From Mariprofundus sp. (GTDB lineage: Bacteria; Pseudomonadota; Zetaproteobacteria; Mariprofundales; Mariprofundaceae): DNA of 9,447 nucleotides. The position numbers and the translations under genes are program-made. Shown one piece after another: positions 6,563-9,447 of this stretch. Where the stretch lies: assembly GCA_030951065.1 (NCBI GenBank), contig JAUZQH010000206.1, positions 1 to 9,447 on the forward strand, written 5' to 3'. Position 1 is the first letter of the stretch. Each line of letters starts with the position of its first letter. The notes under the pieces were generated by a model. The model searched no databases. It saw nothing but the letters and a program-made list of their open reading frames with translations, and was not told where the DNA came from.

Positions 6563-8002
6563 ATGCACCCTAAAGGTGTAATCTGGACAATAGGTACGCT
6601 GGTGACTCTTTATGGCGGATGCATGATGATTCCGGCGCTGGTTGCAATGTATTACAACGCAGGACATACCGCTGAGTTTCTGGAAGCTGGTGCTATTGTT
6701 ATTCTACTCGGCATTGGCATGATCCGCTTCGGTGGCAAAGCGCCTGAACGGTTGAGCCACCGCGACGGTTTCCTGATTGTTGCACTGGCATGGCTCATGC
6801 TGGCTTTGATCGGTGCTGTTCCTTTCTGGACCACCGGTACCCTGCCCTCAATTGTTGATGCCATGTTTGAATCCACTTCAGGATTGACAACAACAGGTGC
6901 AACTGTGCTTGCCGGACTGGATCAACTACCGCGCTCAATATTATTCTGGCGTTCAATGCAAGAGTGGCTGGGGGGCATGGGGATTATTGTGCTGGCGGTT
7001 GCAGTCATGCCGTTGTTAGGCGTAGGAGGCATGCAGCTCTTCAGAGCAGAAACGCCGGGCCCCGTTAAAGACAAGCTCACTGCCCGGGTCACTGAAACAG
7101 CCAAGCTGCTATGGTATCTCTATCTGGGCATGACTGTGGTGTGTGCACTGGCTTACTGGCTGGCCGGCATGACACCTTTTGATGCCATTAACCATGCCAT
7201 GTGCACGGTCGCGATTGGTGGCTTTTCCACACATGACGCCAGTTTCGGCTTTTATCAGGGTACATTACTACAACTGGTGGCAATATGCTTCATGATCCTG
7301 GCCGGCATCAATTTCACCCTGCATTTTTCTGCAGCGCTGAAAGGGTTTTCCCTGCGCGCTTATTTCCTTGATGAGGAATTCAGAGTCTATATCGGCTGGC
7401 TCTGTGTCCTGCTTGCATGCATCAGCCTGATCGTTACTGCAACAGGTCAGGATACAGCAATTCACGTGATGTTTAACGTAATCTCCATAGCGACCACGAC
7501 CGGCTTTGCCGTCAGTGATTACAGTCTCTGGGCGCCTGGTGCCACCATGTTGCTGGTGATGACCATGTTTGTCGGTGCCTGCGCCGGTTCAACCGGTGGC
7601 GGCATGAAAGTCGTGCGCATTATGTTGTTGTTTCGTCAAGGTAACCGTGAAATCCGGCGCCTTGTACATCCACATGGTATTATTCATGTAAAAATGGGAA
7701 ATCAGCGCATCTCATCAAATGTGACAGAAGCGTTATGGGGCTTCGCCATATTGTTCATCGTCTGTTATGTTATTATCGCCATACTGCTGGCTTTCACAGG
7801 CGTTGATATGGTTACATCATTCACTGCCGCTGCCGCCTGTATCACCAACACAGGTCCCGGCTTCGGTCAGGTTGGCCCGGCTGATAATTACGAATCATTG
7901 CCCGATATGGCCAAATCGGTATTAATCTTCGGCATGATCCTCGGACGGTTGGAAATTTATACCTTCTTCGTACTGCTGGTGCCCGAGTTCTGGCGAAATT
8001 AG
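6563..8002 (+). CDS. trkH: Trk potassium transporter membrane subunit TrkH (first copy)
   Basis: A 479-residue polytopic inner-membrane protein that forms the potassium pathway and is gated by TrkA. It has the fourfold M1-P-M2 layout of the Trk/Ktr/HKT superfamily. All four filter-type P-loops are present: LTTTGA (T109-G112), VAIGGFS (G219/G220), TTTGF (T311-F315) and TNTGPGFG (T428-G435). The GACAGSTGGG segment, the flexible region of the third repeat in this family, is also seen. Length and the HRDGF and PGPVKDKLT blocks fit bacterial TrkH. It is in the same frame as trkA, whose TAA lies two codons upstream, so ATG 6563 is the first possible start. The Shine-Dalgarno is poor (GGA 13 bases upstream), suggesting translation by ribosomes arriving from trkA. 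No clear terminator follows. Confidence 0.96.
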   Translation: MHPKGVIWTIGTLVTLYGGCMMIPALVAMYYNAGHTAEFLEAGAIVILLGIGMIRFGGKAPERLSHRDGFLIVALAWLMLALIGAVPFWTTGTLPSIVDAMFESTSGLTTTGATVLAGLDQLPRSILFWRSMQEWLGGMGIIVLAVAVMPLLGVGGMQLFRAETPGPVKDKLTARVTETAKLLWYLYLGMTVVCALAYWLAGMTPFDAINHAMCTVAIGGFSTHDASFGFYQGTLLQLVAICFMILAGINFTLHFSAALKGFSLRAYFLDEEFRVYIGWLCVLLACISLIVTATGQDTAIHVMFNVISIATTTGFAVSDYSLWAPGATMLLVMTMFVGACAGSTGGGMKVVRIMLLFRQGNREIRRLVHPHGIIHVKMGNQRISSNVTEALWGFAILFIVCYVIIAILLAFTGVDMVTSFTAAAACITNTGPGFGQVGPADNYESLPDMAKSVLIFGMILGRLEIYTFFVLLVPEFWRN

Positions 8003-8073
8003 GCTCTGTTCATTCGGATCATCCACAGCATATCTGATGCCAATAAAATCAGTTAAAACACCGGGAGAGATGC

Positions 8074-8102
8074 TTGGTAAATTTAAATCAACGACGGATA
8101 AC
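8074..8102 (+). promoter_or_regulatory. Possible promoter of the second trkH
   Basis: TTGGTA (8074-8079) and GATAAC (8097-8102), each matching four of six consensus bases, are separated by exactly 17 bases in the 191-base gap between the two trkH genes. Transcription would start near 8109 and give a leader of about 85 bases. The leader begins with GCCTG followed by eight T (8112-8124) and can fold with CAGGC at 8129-8133 or CAGGC at 8162-8166. The match is moderate and may be chance; readthrough from the operon is the alternative source of expression. Confidence 0.3.
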
Positions 8103-8193
8103 ACCGAATGGGCCTGTTTTTTTTGAACCAGGCAGGGATGGCACCCGTCCGAAAAACCATACAGGCACATGATTTATCCATGTTAAATAAGCC

Positions 8194-9447
8194 ATGAAAA
8201 TCAGGGGCGTTGTATGGACGCTGGCCATGCTGTCCGTGCTATTCGGAAGTGGTATGGCTGTCACTGCCGGGGTCTCCATATGGTACCAGTCCGAACATGC
8301 CATGCAATTTGCCGCCTGCGGCGGAATTGTGATGTTAACCGGTATGATTGTGACCTTCGTATCAGGGCCCGCGCCATCGGACCTCGGTCATCGTGATGGA
8401 TTTTTAATTGTAACGCTGGCCTGGATATTATTATCCCTTCTCGGTGCATTGCCATTCTGGACAATGGGTATATGCACTTCTTTTGTAGACGGGGTGTTTG
8501 AATCAGTATCCGGCCTGACCACCACGGGTTCGACTATTCTTTCCGGCCTGGATCACATGCCCCACGCCATCCTGTTCTGGCGTTCCATGCTCCAATGGCT
8601 GGGAGGGGTCGGTATTATTGTACTGGTTGTTGCCGTGATGCCGTTCCTGGGAACAGGCGGCATGCAGCTGTTACGCGCCGAAGTCCCCGGCCCGGTGAAG
8701 GATAAACTGACCACACGTGTTTCCGAAACAGCCAAAGTATTGTGGGCTCTTTATCTGGGCATGACAGTATTGTGTACGCTGGCCTATAAGTGGGGAGGAA
8801 TGGACTGGTTTGATGCTGTTAATCATGCCATGTGCACGGTCTCTACAGGTGGTTTCTCTACACACGATGCCAGCTTCGGATATTATGGATACCCGAGCCT
8901 TCATATTATAGCGGTCTTTTTCATGTTCATATCAGGTGTGAATTTCGCCTTGCATTTCGCCGCCATGCGGCGCGGCCTTTCCCTTAGGCTGTATCTGGCC
9001 GATGATGAGTTCAGATTCTATCTGGGCGGGTTAACTCTTCTGGTTCTTTTCATCGGACTACTGGTCGTACCCGTATCTGATGCCAACACCTGGGATGAAG
9101 TATTATTCAGCGTGGTCTCCGTCGCTACCACCACGGGGTTCGCTATCGGCGACTATAGCACATGGCCACCCGGTCCGATTCTGATTCTGCTGTTGATCAT
9201 GCTGGTCGGGGCATGTGCGGGATCCACCTCCGGAGGATTAAAAGCGATCCGGTTATTATTGTTTTTTCGCCATGCCCGCCGTGAATTGCAGCATCTGATC
9301 CATCCACACGCGATCATGCATGTAAAAATCGGAACCCGCCCTCTGGAACCAGGTCTGGCACAGTCGATATGGGGCTTTGCGGTTCTTTATCTGATGAGTT
9401 TTTTCGTGATTGCCATCCTCGTGGCCCTAAGCGGCGTGGATCTTATT
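8194..9447 (+). CDS. trkH: Second TrkH paralog, 3' end beyond the window
   Basis: An uninterrupted frame of 418 codons reaches the last base without a stop. It aligns with the first TrkH from its start (RGVVWT against KGVIWT) to the edge, almost without gaps, and by eye more than half of the residues are identical. Shared blocks include HRDGFLI, GLTTTG, PGPVKDKLT, ETAK, NHAMCTV, GGFSTHDASFG, TTTGFA and GACAGST. Filter loops one to three are present (T109-G112; S217-T218-G219-G220; T312-G315); the fourth lies outside. Loop two reads VSTGGF where the first copy has VAIGGF, and the repeat-three segment reads GSTSGG instead of GSTGGG. The start matches the paralog, but no Shine-Dalgarno is visible; ATG 8194 overlaps the stop of a five-codon ATG frame at 8180-8197. 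It probably shares the upstream TrkA. About 60 residues are expected to be missing. Confidence 0.94.
   Translation, partial: MKIRGVVWTLAMLSVLFGSGMAVTAGVSIWYQSEHAMQFAACGGIVMLTGMIVTFVSGPAPSDLGHRDGFLIVTLAWILLSLLGALPFWTMGICTSFVDGVFESVSGLTTTGSTILSGLDHMPHAILFWRSMLQWLGGVGIIVLVVAVMPFLGTGGMQLLRAEVPGPVKDKLTTRVSETAKVLWALYLGMTVLCTLAYKWGGMDWFDAVNHAMCTVSTGGFSTHDASFGYYGYPSLHIIAVFFMFISGVNFALHFAAMRRGLSLRLYLADDEFRFYLGGLTLLVLFIGLLVVPVSDANTWDEVLFSVVSVATTTGFAIGDYSTWPPGPILILLLIMLVGACAGSTSGGLKAIRLLLFFRHARRELQHLIHPHAIMHVKIGTRPLEPGLAQSIWGFAVLYLMSFFVIAILVALSGVDLI

Noticed and set aside
8139..8156. TGGCAC resembling a sigma54 -24 element before the second trkH
   Set aside because: The TTGC-type -12 element is absent at the required spacing, so it cannot be called an NtrX-dependent promoter.
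8214..8396. Short + strand frame near the start of the second trkH
   Set aside because: It is out of frame with the continuous TrkH homology that covers the same bases.

Overview
The window looks like an ordinary proteobacterial chromosome segment of roughly balanced base composition. The gene set is a DUF4390 protein, then ntrY, ntrX, trkA and trkH, with a CCA-encoding tRNA-Gln nearby. This most resembles gammaproteobacteria and close relatives (Zetaproteobacteria cannot be excluded from sequence alone). No transposase, phage gene or CRISPR array is visible.

Layout. (1) Positions 1-67 hold tRNA-Gln(CUG), lacking its first seven bases at the window edge and followed by a perfect 19-bp terminator hairpin. 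(2) Positions 111-487 carry no convincing protein gene. They hold a compact, strongly self-complementary block (111-222), a featureless stretch, and a stem with a C-rich loop leading into a classic GC-rich terminator with a T-tract. Together the last two look like a small RNA on the + strand. (3) A hotdog-fold acyl-CoA thioesterase lies on the minus strand (488-937), with a perfect TATAAT placed so that transcription would begin at or next to its ATG. (4) A divergent + strand operon runs from about 1070 to 8002: exported DUF4390 protein, NtrY histidine kinase, NtrX sigma54-type regulator, TrkA and TrkH. The first three junctions are 4-base stop/start overlaps and the last gap is 3 bases. (5) After a 191-base gap with a possible promoter, a second, diverged TrkH gene begins and runs off the window end; 418 codons are present, with no frameshift.

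Functionally, NtrY/NtrX is an envelope sensor and sigma54-dependent activator pair. TrkA is the NAD-binding gating ring and TrkH the membrane subunit of a potassium uptake system. The tight coupling suggests that the signalling genes and the Trk genes are expressed together, though it does not show that NtrX controls Trk. The tandem TrkH paralogs presumably share the single TrkA seen here. The features most worth checking are the C-rich-loop RNA candidate, the tandem TrkH pair and the likely leaderless thioesterase mRNA.
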